Shown here: piece by piece, positions 28,266 to 36,671 of the stretch
Layout: every line of letters starts with the position of its first letter
How positions within the stretch are numbered: the stretch's first letter is position 1
Assembly: GCA_947378845.1 (NCBI GenBank)
Contig: CANCLQ010000003.1
Location: 22,381-86,380 of the forward strand
Direction: 5' to 3'
Source: Opitutia bacterium
GTDB taxonomy: Bacteria; Verrucomicrobiota; Verrucomicrobiia; Opitutales; UBA953
Length of the DNA stretch: 64,000 nt
Notes under the pieces: model-generated
What the model was told of the DNA's origin: nothing
The model's input: the letters and a program-made list of their open reading frames with translations, nothing else
The model's database searches: none
Position numbers and translations under genes: made by a program

Positions 28266-29276
28266 ATGCGCAGGCTTATTACCCCACTGTCACTCGCTTC
28301 GATATTAATTACTGCGTCCGCTTGGGCAGCGACAACGGATGTCGTGGCACCTGCTTCGACCCCAGCCAAAGTTGCGGCTGCTGCTGAACCAGCGACCGAG
28401 GATACGCCTGAGGTGATGAAGAAGAAAGTGGTTTATCCGACCACGGTTAATGTCCAAGTCGATGTTCCTTACCTTGGAGATAAGCGCAAAGATAAGGCCG
28501 ATATTTATACACCGCTCAATCACGACAAAACTAAACCATTGCCCGGGATCATTGTAATTCACGGCGGCGGATTTAATGACGGCGACAAGGCGCGTAATCG
28601 TGAGCTCAACATTTCAGAAAATATCACACTCAAAGGTTATGTGTGTATGAGTATTAATTATAAGCTGCGTCGCACCAAGGGTCAGGTCACTTGGCCGCAG
28701 AGTGTCTATGATGCAAAAGCGGCCGTTCGTTATCTCCGCAAAGAAGCGGCGAACTTAGGCGTCGATCCAGATAAAATTGGCGTGATTGGATGCTCCGCAG
28801 GTTGCAACCTGTCGATGATGTTGGCGACAACGGGCGCAGCGGACGGCTTCGACGCTGTTAAAGACGAGCCCTACCAAGACATTTCACCGAAGGTGAGTTG
28901 TGCAATTGGGTTTTATGGCGCGGTAGATTTGATGAATTACCACGACATGAAGATGTTCGCGAAGACACGCGAAGAAGCACCCGAGCTCTATAAGAAGGGT
29001 TCGCCGATTACTTATTTGGACGACAAAGATCCGCCTATGCTCTTGGTTCATGGCACTGCAGATGTGACGGTCCCCTTAAGTCAAAGTGAGACTTACATTA
29101 AAATCGCCAAACAAAAAGGCGCTAACTGCATCTTGGAAGTTATTCCAGATGCTCCACACACTTTCGACCTTCAGCCTAAGCAAAAAGACCTTCGTCCGTT
29201 AGTAGTCGCATTTTTTGACCAGCACTTGAAGGGCAAAGTTCCAGCGGCTGAAGTTAAAGCTCCTGGCGCAAAATAA
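28266..29276 (+). CDS. Secreted alpha/beta-hydrolase (BD-FAE/esterase-lipase type)
   Basis: A signal peptide ends near 'ASAWAATTD' (residue 22), followed by an Ala/Pro-rich linker. The hydrolase begins at about residue 60 with 'DKADIYTPLNHDKTKPLPGI', the oxyanion 'VIHGGGFNDGDKARNRE', nucleophile 'GVIGCSAGCNLSMMLA', an Asp in 'LVHGTADVTVPLSQS' and His in 'PDAPHTFDLQPK'. The catalytic triad is therefore complete. Relatives remove acetyl or feruloyl groups from polysaccharides or act as peptidases, and the exact substrate is not known. The downstream gene is a secreted TIM-barrel glycosidase 3 bases later, which points to polysaccharide breakdown. Confidence 0.82.
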   Translation: MRRLITPLSLASILITASAWAATTDVVAPASTPAKVAAAAEPATEDTPEVMKKKVVYPTTVNVQVDVPYLGDKRKDKADIYTPLNHDKTKPLPGIIVIHGGGFNDGDKARNRELNISENITLKGYVCMSINYKLRRTKGQVTWPQSVYDAKAAVRYLRKEAANLGVDPDKIGVIGCSAGCNLSMMLATTGAADGFDAVKDEPYQDISPKVSCAIGFYGAVDLMNYHDMKMFAKTREEAPELYKKGSPITYLDDKDPPMLLVHGTADVTVPLSQSETYIKIAKQKGANCILEVIPDAPHTFDLQPKQKDLRPLVVAFFDQHLKGKVPAAEVKAPGAK

Positions 29277-29279
29277 TTT

Positions 29280-30647
29280 ATGAACCTCCGCCAGTTATTT
29301 TTTCTGGTTGGTGCACTATGGGTGGCTTCTTTAAGTGCAGAGCAAAAAGTTGAAGTAGCAAAAAAACCCGGCGAGCCGTTCACACTTCAGGCATCCAAGA
29401 GTCTGGCAGATTTACCGCCTGTAAAAATAGACCAAGGACTTAATGTCTTTGGTGGACTGATCTCGCCTCAACAAAAAGCGACAGGCTTTTTCCGCGTCGA
29501 AAAAATTAATAGTCGGTGGTGGATTATTGATCCAATAGGAGGTCGGTTCATCCATCGTGGCGTGGCCTCGGTCAATCCACTTACTACTGACGGAGCGAAG
29601 GCCGCTTTAACAAAATTGTTTAAAGATAGAGCGGGTTGGGCGGAAGCGACTACGAAGCAATTATGGGATGCAGGTTTCAATGGTACCGGCTCATGGAGCG
29701 ATGACGATAATTTGGCCAAAGCACCACGAAGAGTTGTTTCAACTAAGCTCGTGGGACTAATGGCTGGCTTCGCCAAAACACGCGGCAAGGAGTTCGCTTG
29801 GATGGGGCGCGGTCACATGGATTACCTTGGCGACTGTCCATTTATTTTTGATCCTGGCTTCAGAGACTATTGCAAGGAGGCCTGTAAGTCGTTGGTCGCA
29901 AATAAAGACAACCAATGGTTGTTAGGTTACTACACAGATAACGAAATGCCCTGGAGTCCTAAGATGCTCGAAAGGTATTTAGCACTAAAAGAAAATGAGC
30001 CTGGTCGATTGGCTGCCGAAGCTTGGCTTAAGGATAATAAAATTACCAAAGACGGAATTACGGATGTGCACCGTGATGCCTTTTTACAATTTGCGGCTGA
30101 GAAGTATTTTGAAATCACGAGTTCGGCTATTCGCGAGGCAGACCCCAATCACATGGTGTTGGGTGCACGCTTCCATGATTCGGTGGTAAATTTTGACCCC
30201 ATCTTCGTAGCGGCGGGCAAGTACTGCGACGTCATCAGTGTGAATTACTATCGTGCCTGGACTCCGCGTCCTGCTCAAATGTCGGGCTGGTTGCAGAAGT
30301 CCGGAAAGCCTTTCTTAATAACTGAGTGGTATGCTAAGGCCGAGGACAGCGGCATGGCCAATACGGGCGGTGCTGGCTGGCTTGTGCATACACAGAAGGA
30401 CCGCGGACTTTATTATCAGCACTTCGCGTTAGGTCTCTTGGCTAACCCAGGTTGCGTCGGCTGGCATTGGTTTAGATACGCGGATAATGATCCGGACACC
30501 AAAGGCGTGGATCCATCGAACCTTGATTCTAATAAGGGAATCGTGACCTCTCGCTACGAGCCATACCCGCCACTATTGGAAGCAATGAAAGAGCTTAACC
30601 AGCGCACCTATGGGCTGATTGAGTTTTTAGATAAGTCTGCCAAGTAA
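29280..30647 (+). CDS. Secreted TIM-barrel glycoside hydrolase-like protein (clan GH-A type; beta-agarase/GH42-like)
   Basis: The 455-residue protein has an N-terminal signal peptide cut near 'SLSAEQ'. A (beta/alpha)8 barrel is suggested by 'KINSRWWIIDPIGGRFIHRG', 'LWDAGFNGTGSWSDDD', then 'LLGYYTDNEMPWSP' with an Asn-Glu acid/base pair and 'KPFLITEWYAKAEDSG' with a likely nucleophile Glu at the end of strand 7. These two positions fit clan GH-A retaining glycosidases. The target sugar cannot be told; agarase-like annotations are common for such proteins. It is paired with a secreted esterase directly upstream. Confidence 0.75.
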   Translation: MNLRQLFFLVGALWVASLSAEQKVEVAKKPGEPFTLQASKSLADLPPVKIDQGLNVFGGLISPQQKATGFFRVEKINSRWWIIDPIGGRFIHRGVASVNPLTTDGAKAALTKLFKDRAGWAEATTKQLWDAGFNGTGSWSDDDNLAKAPRRVVSTKLVGLMAGFAKTRGKEFAWMGRGHMDYLGDCPFIFDPGFRDYCKEACKSLVANKDNQWLLGYYTDNEMPWSPKMLERYLALKENEPGRLAAEAWLKDNKITKDGITDVHRDAFLQFAAEKYFEITSSAIREADPNHMVLGARFHDSVVNFDPIFVAAGKYCDVISVNYYRAWTPRPAQMSGWLQKSGKPFLITEWYAKAEDSGMANTGGAGWLVHTQKDRGLYYQHFALGLLANPGCVGWHWFRYADNDPDTKGVDPSNLDSNKGIVTSRYEPYPPLLEAMKELNQRTYGLIEFLDKSAK

Positions 30648-30650
30648 CGC

Positions 30651-31043
30651 TTACTTATCCCACTCAAGTGCGCCGCGCTTCACTTCGTAGGCAAGTCCGA
30701 GGACAAGTGTGCCGAGGAAGACTGCGGTTGCGGCAGTGATAGCGATACCTGCGGCGAGGAATTCGCGATAGACCAGTGCCCAAGGCACGAGAAACACGAC
30801 TTCGATATCAAAAAGAATAAAGAGCATCGCTGTTACATAAAACTTCACGGCGAAACGTGGGTGTACTTTGCCTTCGGCAGGTAGGCCGCACTCGTAAGCT
30901 TTATCTTTAATATAATTTCCTTTGGCGCGTTGACCGAAGATGTGGCTGGCGACAACTACCCCGATCGGAATGGCAAAGCCCAATACCGCCTGAACTAGGA
31001 CAGGTAAGTAGGTCGAGAGGGTTTGGGTCTCAGTTGCAGACAT
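30651..31043 (-). CDS. nuoA: NADH-quinone oxidoreductase subunit A
   Basis: NuoA is one of the membrane subunits of respiratory complex I. The 130-residue protein has three membrane helices. The conserved loop between helices 1 and 2 has 'AYECGLPAEGKVHPRFAVKF' with the family Glu-Cys-Gly, then 'MLFILFDIEVVFLVPWALVY'. No other nuo gene lies within this window, so the rest of complex I must be encoded elsewhere. It is 56 bases downstream of the DUF4340-like gene on the same strand and convergent with the glycosidase gene. Confidence 0.92.
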   Translation of the reverse strand: MSATETQTLSTYLPVLVQAVLGFAIPIGVVVASHIFGQRAKGNYIKDKAYECGLPAEGKVHPRFAVKFYVTAMLFILFDIEVVFLVPWALVYREFLAAGIAITAATAVFLGTLVLGLAYEVKRGALEWDK

Positions 31044-31099
31044 ACCGACACGAAAAAGCCCAAGCCAAGAGAGGCAAGGGCTTTCAGTGCTTTAGATAA

Positions 31100-32098
31100 T
31101 TATTTAACGGGATTTGAATCCGCTGGAGCTGGGGCGGGTGCTGGTAAGGTGCGTAAGTTGAAGTCGGCCAAACTCACGGGGATTTGTTCAGCCAGCCAGG
31201 GGGCGCAGCTAAACTCCGCTTTCTTGCCGAGCTGATTGATGACGTTGGCAGAGTCTGAGTGACTTACGCGCAGAAATAGTTTTGCAGGATTTTTTTCAGA
31301 TCCGATGGTCTTGGCCCATCGAGTGGTCAGGATGCTACCATCGTAGAGTTCAACTCGGATCTCAACATGGCTAGAGGTGTTTTTTTGTGCCTCCAATGCA
31401 TCGGGGTTATTTAATTCCACTGCATCAGAGAAACGTAAGACGGATAGGGTCTTAGCGAGGCCTTCTAAGAGTGACCCTTCTTTGCCGCTGAATGACTTAG
31501 ATTTTTCGCTGCGCGTGAAACGTTCTTCGCCGTCATTGAATTTAAGTGTGAGTGATTTTATTTCTTCGGCCTTGGCGGTGAAGAGGGTGCTGTTTACCCA
31601 AGCGCTTGGGTCGGGTTCAATGTAACCATTAAAATTTGTACGAAGTGCGAACGCTTCGCCCGCAATTTGAATTGCACAACCGACGCCATCATCGGTTTCT
31701 TTGCCGATATTTAAAGTAATCGATTTATTATTTTGTCCCTCAATCGTCAGCGTCGCATTCGACAACTCCAGTTTTTCTAGGCGCTTTGGGTTCTGCGTTA
31801 ATACACCGAGATTGTTAGCGCGCTGCAGCGATTGCACTAGTGGGGCGAGGCGAGATTCTAGGTCGGCTGGTAAAGAGAATTTCTCTTTCACCTCCCAGGC
31901 TCCAGTGGTAGATTTTTCCACAGTCGAGACCTTGTCTCGGGCTTTGATGGTGAAGCGTTGTGCGGTCCCCAGAATTTCGGCTGGAATGAGAGCGGCCTTA
32001 GTGACTTCGGAGTTCTCTTGTTTGCTTTTAAGATTAAGTGCCACCAGGGCGACGATGCCTAGACCTAGTGTGCTGATTAGGAGGGTGCGAAGACGCAT
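31100..32098 (-). CDS. DUF4340-type protein of the Gld-like ABC transporter operon
   Basis: The 332-residue protein starts with a single hydrophobic anchor ('LLISTLGLGIVALVALNL'). The exported remainder is beta-rich and repetitive, with 'AQRFTIKARDKVSTVEKSTT' and 'EIKSLTLKFNDGEERFTRSE', the pattern of DUF4340 proteins. Such proteins are commonly encoded beside GldG-like and GldF-like transporter genes, as here (4 bases after the GldG-like gene). The molecular role is unknown. A Pro/Ala-rich tail ends the protein. Confidence 0.75.
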   Translation of the reverse strand: MRLRTLLISTLGLGIVALVALNLKSKQENSEVTKAALIPAEILGTAQRFTIKARDKVSTVEKSTTGAWEVKEKFSLPADLESRLAPLVQSLQRANNLGVLTQNPKRLEKLELSNATLTIEGQNNKSITLNIGKETDDGVGCAIQIAGEAFALRTNFNGYIEPDPSAWVNSTLFTAKAEEIKSLTLKFNDGEERFTRSEKSKSFSGKEGSLLEGLAKTLSVLRFSDAVELNNPDALEAQKNTSSHVEIRVELYDGSILTTRWAKTIGSEKNPAKLFLRVSHSDSANVINQLGKKAEFSCAPWLAEQIPVSLADFNLRTLPAPAPAPADSNPVK

Positions 32099-32102
32099 AC
32101 GT

Positions 32103-33995
32103 TTAAGCAGATTGGCGGCGACGGTAGAGAGCGTAGAGTAGACCGAAGAGGCCTGCGATGGCAGGGCCGATTAACAGGTTCAGAATTTGAAGTCGGCGCC
32201 CTAGCGAATTCACGTCTTCACTTAGTCCGCGACGAATGATTCGACGTTCTTCGGCTAACTCATCGGCACGCTTTTGGAACTTCTCAATTTCTTTCTGCAT
32301 CTCGGGAGTGATGACTAAGCCTTTGGATGGATCTGCACCCGAGCGCTGCATAATCTCATTAAGTTTAGCCTGAGTTTCTTCTATGCTCTTTTCGATTTTA
32401 TCAAGTTGGGCTTGGTAGCGCTTCTGAGCACTGCGCTGCATTTGATCGACTACTTTAAAGGGACGCAGTGAAGTGCCCTTTGAGCGGATGGTCACGAGTT
32501 CATCGCTGCCGCCGAGGGTCTCCATGATATTGAGAACCAATTTCAGATTATCATTAATTTCTTCGGCAACAATTTGTCCATTGGCTTGGCGTTGACGAAC
32601 GGTGAAGGGGTCCAGCATGAAATCTGAATCAGCAAAAACAATCAGGCGGCCAGGCTTTGCCGATGTGGTTAGGTGTGCCGCAGTCTTTTTCTCCTTATTT
32701 TCGGATTTCTCTTCAGGTTTTGTTTTATCGATAGGTGCTCCTTGTGGAAATGCAGTCGGGAAGGTCCCGGTGAAAGATGCGCCGATTAAGTGCACACGAC
32801 CGTCGCTCTTAAATACTTCGGCTGCTTTCTCGAATGGTCCAGCGTTGGCGACGCCTGTTTCAATGGTTCCGGCATTCGGTCCGCTTAGCGTGACGAGTTT
32901 CTCAGTCTGCAGACGCTTCTCAGCGCCTGGCATCAAATTAATTTCACCCGCTTCCATGAAAGAGATTTCCTTAAAGTTGGTGGTCAGTGCCGAGTCTTTG
33001 GAGATATCTTCGGGGCCGACTGAAAAGGCGGGCGGGTAGAGCATGGGTTCGCCGCGTCCGCTACGAATAGGCACCGAGCGTTGGCTGTCTCCCAAGACAG
33101 AGTTCAATTCAACATTTACACCCCAAGCTTGCAGGAGTGCGGGGTCGCTTGATGCGCCCATCGCAAGTGGTGCAAGTGAGAAGGGCATTCCGCCTTGCTG
33201 GAATTTCTGGAAGCGTGAAAGCGGATCGGCGGCAACGAACACGGAGCCACCGTTAAGTAAAAATTGATCAACAGCGTAAGCTAATTTGTCGGCCAAGTGA
33301 TGAGGGTGAATTAATGCGACTGCTGTAGTGCCCGCAGGTAATTCAGGCGCTTGGTTGCTCAGCGTGACGACTTCGAAGGTTTGACCCAGTTCTGATAGAA
33401 GAACATCGGCCGGCCCAGCTTGTTGCTGTTGGCCGCCTTGCGGTAGGCTATTGTTAATTGCGAGCGTATTGATGATGACGAGCTTCGGCTTCTCTAAGCG
33501 TGCAGCCGCAGTGATTAATTTCGAAAGATCGTACTCGAGGAATTTCTCACGAGCTGGATCAAAGAAGTTGATGGCTTTAACGGTATCAGCCTGTTGGGCA
33601 GTTAAACCAAAGTAAGCCGCACCGTTGGCCGTGTTCATCGCATTGAGTGCGAAGCGTTGAGCACGCTGTTCGTCTTTCGTATCGGGCTTCGGATCGGTGA
33701 CGACCAATTTTATCTTTCCTTCGCTCGCCGCTGCGTATTCGCGAAGTAAGGTTTCAATGCGACGTGAATAGCTCTCTAAATAAGGACGCAGTTTTACGTC
33801 GGAGCGGCTCACGAAGAGCTCCAGCGTAACTGGTTCATCTAATTTTTTAATAATTCGGATCGAACCAGCAGAGAGCGTGAAGGTGCGGTCCTCGGTGAGG
33901 TCGACACGAGTGCTGTAGGCACTGGTGATGAGGTTAACAAAGAAAGCCGTTGCGAGGATTGCGAGGGCGGCGAGTAAAGCTTGAGCGCGTGACAT
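32103..33995 (-). CDS. GldG-like ABC transporter auxiliary protein
   Basis: The 630-residue protein has a membrane helix near the N-terminus and one near the C-terminus ('LLIGPAIAGLFGLLYALYRR'), with a large extracytoplasmic region between. The start 'DLTEDRTFTLSAGSIRIIKK' and 'PVTLELFVSR' are typical of the GldG/ABC_transp_aux family. A Pro/Lys-rich insert sits near residue 425, and a coiled coil precedes the last helix. In gliding Bacteroidetes, GldG works with GldF and GldA, but homologs occur widely in non-gliding bacteria. The neighbours are a GldF-like permease and a GldA-like ATPase. Confidence 0.85.
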   Translation of the reverse strand: MSRAQALLAALAILATAFFVNLITSAYSTRVDLTEDRTFTLSAGSIRIIKKLDEPVTLELFVSRSDVKLRPYLESYSRRIETLLREYAAASEGKIKLVVTDPKPDTKDEQRAQRFALNAMNTANGAAYFGLTAQQADTVKAINFFDPAREKFLEYDLSKLITAAARLEKPKLVIINTLAINNSLPQGGQQQQAGPADVLLSELGQTFEVVTLSNQAPELPAGTTAVALIHPHHLADKLAYAVDQFLLNGGSVFVAADPLSRFQKFQQGGMPFSLAPLAMGASSDPALLQAWGVNVELNSVLGDSQRSVPIRSGRGEPMLYPPAFSVGPEDISKDSALTTNFKEISFMEAGEINLMPGAEKRLQTEKLVTLSGPNAGTIETGVANAGPFEKAAEVFKSDGRVHLIGASFTGTFPTAFPQGAPIDKTKPEEKSENKEKKTAAHLTTSAKPGRLIVFADSDFMLDPFTVRQRQANGQIVAEEINDNLKLVLNIMETLGGSDELVTIRSKGTSLRPFKVVDQMQRSAQKRYQAQLDKIEKSIEETQAKLNEIMQRSGADPSKGLVITPEMQKEIEKFQKRADELAEERRIIRRGLSEDVNSLGRRLQILNLLIGPAIAGLFGLLYALYRRRQSA

Positions 33996-34004
33996 ATTTG
34001 TAAG

Positions 34005-34763
34005 TTAGCGGCGTTCGATGATGAGTGTGCTGATTCCGATTCCGGAAAAAGCGACAGACAGAAAGTAGACGATGGGTCGGAAATCGAGCACCCCAAGGGT
34101 GAAGGGCTCTAGGTTGCGCCAGAGTCCTAGACGACGAATCTCTTCGACGACACGCGGAGAGAAGATGCCCGCAAGAAAGTCATCGAAAATTCCATAACCC
34201 ATCATCACGAGTGCAAAGCACGCTAAGAATCCTGTGACGAATGCAATCACTTGGCTGCGCGTCAGTGCTGAAGCGATGGCTGCGACGCCGAGGCAGGCGC
34301 CCGCGCAAAGAAGCGATCCGATGTAGCCTGAAATAATTACGCCGACATCTGGCGACCCTAAAAACCCAACTGTGAACGCGATTGGAATGGTGATGAAGAG
34401 GGCGCTCGCCAGGAATAGCCAGGCGGCAAGGAATTTACCTAGTGCGGTTTGCCAGGCGGTGACGGGCCAGGTGAGAATTAATTCAATCGTACCTTGTTTT
34501 CTTTCTTCGGCCCAGAGTCTGGCCCCGGCAGCCGGCGCGAGAAAGGCCCAGAGCCATGGATGATAAAGAAAGAAGCGGTCGAGGTTGGCGACGTTGGCTT
34601 CGTAGAGGTTGCCCACGAAGAAGGCGAGGGAGATGGCGAAGGCATTAAAGACCGCGAGAAAAACATAAGCCAGCGGCGTGCGGAAGTAGCCGGAGAATTC
34701 GCGACGTAAGACCGCCCAGATGGCAGTCCAAGCGCTTGGGGCGACGAGAGTAGAGTCAGACAT
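34005..34763 (-). CDS. ABC-2 type permease, GldF-like
   Basis: The 252-residue membrane protein has about six hydrophobic helices. It opens with 'WAVLRREFSGYFRTPLAYVF', the usual ABC-2 amphipathic lead into helix 1, and includes 'EERKQGTIELILTWPVTAWQ', a conserved ABC-2 loop. It pairs with the ATPase gene 4 bases upstream and the GldG-like gene downstream. The transported substrate is not known for this family. Confidence 0.85.
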   Translation of the reverse strand: MSDSTLVAPSAWTAIWAVLRREFSGYFRTPLAYVFLAVFNAFAISLAFFVGNLYEANVANLDRFFLYHPWLWAFLAPAAGARLWAEERKQGTIELILTWPVTAWQTALGKFLAAWLFLASALFITIPIAFTVGFLGSPDVGVIISGYIGSLLCAGACLGVAAIASALTRSQVIAFVTGFLACFALVMMGYGIFDDFLAGIFSPRVVEEIRRLGLWRNLEPFTLGVLDFRPIVYFLSVAFSGIGISTLIIERR

Positions 34764-34767
34764 AAAA

Positions 34768-35472
34768 TTATGCAGTGAGTTCGCGGAATACTTTATTTAA
34801 ATCGTTACCGCGTTGCAGGAAAACTTCCTTAGGCTCATCGCAGCGAACTTCGCCACGGGCGATAATGATAATGCGGGTGCAGAGTTCTTCGATTTCTTCG
34901 AGAATGTGAGTGGAAACAATGACAGCTTTTCGGGCAGCCATCTCTTTGAGGATGCGTCGCACTTCAAATTTTTGATTTGGATCAAGTCCATCTGTCGGCT
35001 CATCAAGAATGAGCACGGACGGATCGTGAATCACCGCTTGTGCAAAACCTAAGCGCATCCGGTAGCCCTTGGAGAGAGTATCAATGGTTTGACCCGCAAC
35101 GTCGGTCAGTCGGCATAGCGCGAGCGTATCTTCAACGTGCTTGCGAATGTCTTTCAGTCCACGCAGTTGTGCGACGAAAGATAAGAACTCGCGCACAGTC
35201 ATTTCGCCATAAGCAGGCGCGCCTTCAGGCGAGTAGCCCAGTTGGCTTTTCGCTTCGATCGGGCTTTGTACCACATCGAAATCTGCAATGCTGGCCGAGC
35301 CAGAGTCAGGCTGAAGGTGCCCCGTCAGCAGCTTCATCGTCGTGGATTTTCCTGCGCCATTAGGCCCAAGAAATCCGATGACTTCGCCGCGGTTAACACT
35401 GAAGGACACTCCGCGGACGGCGTGGATGGGGCCGTAGGATTTTCTTAAATCTTTTGCTTCGATGAGTGCCAT
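34768..35472 (-). CDS. ABC transporter ATP-binding protein, GldA-like
   Basis: This is a 234-residue nucleotide-binding subunit with all the ABC motifs: Walker A 'GFLGPNGAGKSTTMKLLTG', Q-loop 'LGYSPEGAPAYGEMTVREF', signature 'LSKGYRMRLGFAQAVIHDPS', Walker B 'VLILDEPTDGLDPNQ' and H-loop 'IVSTHILEE'. It energises the ABC-2 permease encoded next. It follows the mscS-like gene by 9 bases, so transcription may begin at the promoter upstream of mscS. Confidence 0.92.
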   Translation of the reverse strand: MALIEAKDLRKSYGPIHAVRGVSFSVNRGEVIGFLGPNGAGKSTTMKLLTGHLQPDSGSASIADFDVVQSPIEAKSQLGYSPEGAPAYGEMTVREFLSFVAQLRGLKDIRKHVEDTLALCRLTDVAGQTIDTLSKGYRMRLGFAQAVIHDPSVLILDEPTDGLDPNQKFEVRRILKEMAARKAVIVSTHILEEIEELCTRIIIIARGEVRCDEPKEVFLQRGNDLNKVFRELTA

Positions 35473-35481
35473 GAAAATAAA

Positions 35482-36537
35482 TTAGCGAGTTTGCGGAGTG
35501 CCTTGAGAGGCGAGACGGATATTTGCTTTATGTAAACGCTCCACGATTTGCAGCATGAGCTTTTGATTAAACTCTAATTGTTTAGCGCCGTTGGCTGGGC
35601 GGTACCAATACATGAAACGAATATTCACGGCCCATTCGCCGAATTCGAGAATGTGAACGGCGGGCGGGTGGCGATGGTCATGTCCTTCGTGGTTAGTGAC
35701 GAGTTCACGAATAATTTTTAGCGCCTCCTCGATTTTTTCAGCAGGCGTATTCATTTCGAGGTGAACAAGGTCTTGTGCACGAATGAACTCGCGGCGAGTG
35801 ACATTGGTGATAGCGCGTCCTGCGAGATCGCCGTTTGGAATCGCGACGCGTTGTCCATCGAGCAAAATGATAGTGGTGGAGCGCAGGCCGAGTGCCTCAA
35901 TTTTACCTTCGTGTGAGCCAATATTCACGACGTCGCCCAGCGTGAAGGGCTGATCGATAATTAACATTACCGCACCGAAGATATTTTTAATAGTGTCTTG
36001 AGCGGCGAAGCCAACTGCGACGGCGCCGGTGGCTAAAAGAGCGAGAACGGATTTCGCGATTTCGGGATCGATAATCGAAACAGCTTTCACTGTGCCGACG
36101 AGTACAACGGTCACCTTGGTAACGGTGCCAATCATAGGTACTAAGACGTCGTCCAATTTATTGTCGGTCTCATCCGCTAACTTTTGAGCCCAAGCAATGG
36201 GCACGGCAATTAATTGAAAGACGGTCGCGGTGTGAGCGATTGAGAGAAGAAGGGTGTAGGAGGTAACAACAAACGCCTGCTTACTTTCTGGGAAGTGTTG
36301 GATGTTGTGATTGAGAAGGGCTGATAGAGTGTATGCCGGAAGAAGAAACTGTGATGACTTACCAAGGGCGGTGACGACCGCTTGGGCGATGGGGCTCTGA
36401 CTCATTCTTTGGGCCAGCCAGCCGAGGGCTCGCTTTACCGCCCAGCCGATTGCCAGTGCCAGGACAAGGTAGCCGGCGGAATTAAAAAGGATGTCTTTGA
36501 TGTCAGCAACGAGGGTCGTGTCGGAGGGTGAAGCCAT
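35482..36537 (-). CDS. Mechanosensitive ion channel, MscS family
   Basis: I start at the Met of MASPSDTTLVADIKD; an upstream start would add a basic stretch reaching past the promoter. The product is 351 residues. Several hydrophobic helices precede the pore helix 'LLATGAVAVGFAAQDTIKNI' and the beta domain begins with 'IIDQPFTLGDVVNIGSHEGK', 'RSTTIILLDGQRVAIPNGDL'. MscS channels open when membrane tension rises and release solutes during hypo-osmotic shock. The gene heads a run into the Gld-like transporter genes and is divergent from trpS. Confidence 0.9.
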   Translation of the reverse strand: MASPSDTTLVADIKDILFNSAGYLVLALAIGWAVKRALGWLAQRMSQSPIAQAVVTALGKSSQFLLPAYTLSALLNHNIQHFPESKQAFVVTSYTLLLSIAHTATVFQLIAVPIAWAQKLADETDNKLDDVLVPMIGTVTKVTVVLVGTVKAVSIIDPEIAKSVLALLATGAVAVGFAAQDTIKNIFGAVMLIIDQPFTLGDVVNIGSHEGKIEALGLRSTTIILLDGQRVAIPNGDLAGRAITNVTRREFIRAQDLVHLEMNTPAEKIEEALKIIRELVTNHEGHDHRHPPAVHILEFGEWAVNIRFMYWYRPANGAKQLEFNQKLMLQIVERLHKANIRLASQGTPQTR

Positions 36538-36579
36538 GTTATTATTGCGTTTGGATTGAAGGTGAAAGGTTGGTCCTCG

Positions 36580-36608
36580 GATATAGGGAGGTCGCTTACT
36601 ATTATCAA
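36580..36608 (-). promoter_or_regulatory. Candidate sigma70 promoter for the mscS - Gld-like ABC operon
   Basis: On the minus strand, TTGATA (5 of 6 to the -35) and TATATC (4 of 6 to the -10) are spaced by 17 bases. The predicted transcript starts about 36 bases upstream of the mscS start codon. It is the only good hexamer pair I see in the mscS-trpS divergent gap. Confidence 0.5.
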
Positions 36609-36671
36609 GCGTCACCCGCCTCCCAATCCGCTTGATGATTTGCCCGACCCTCGCCACTCTGACGGAGAGGA

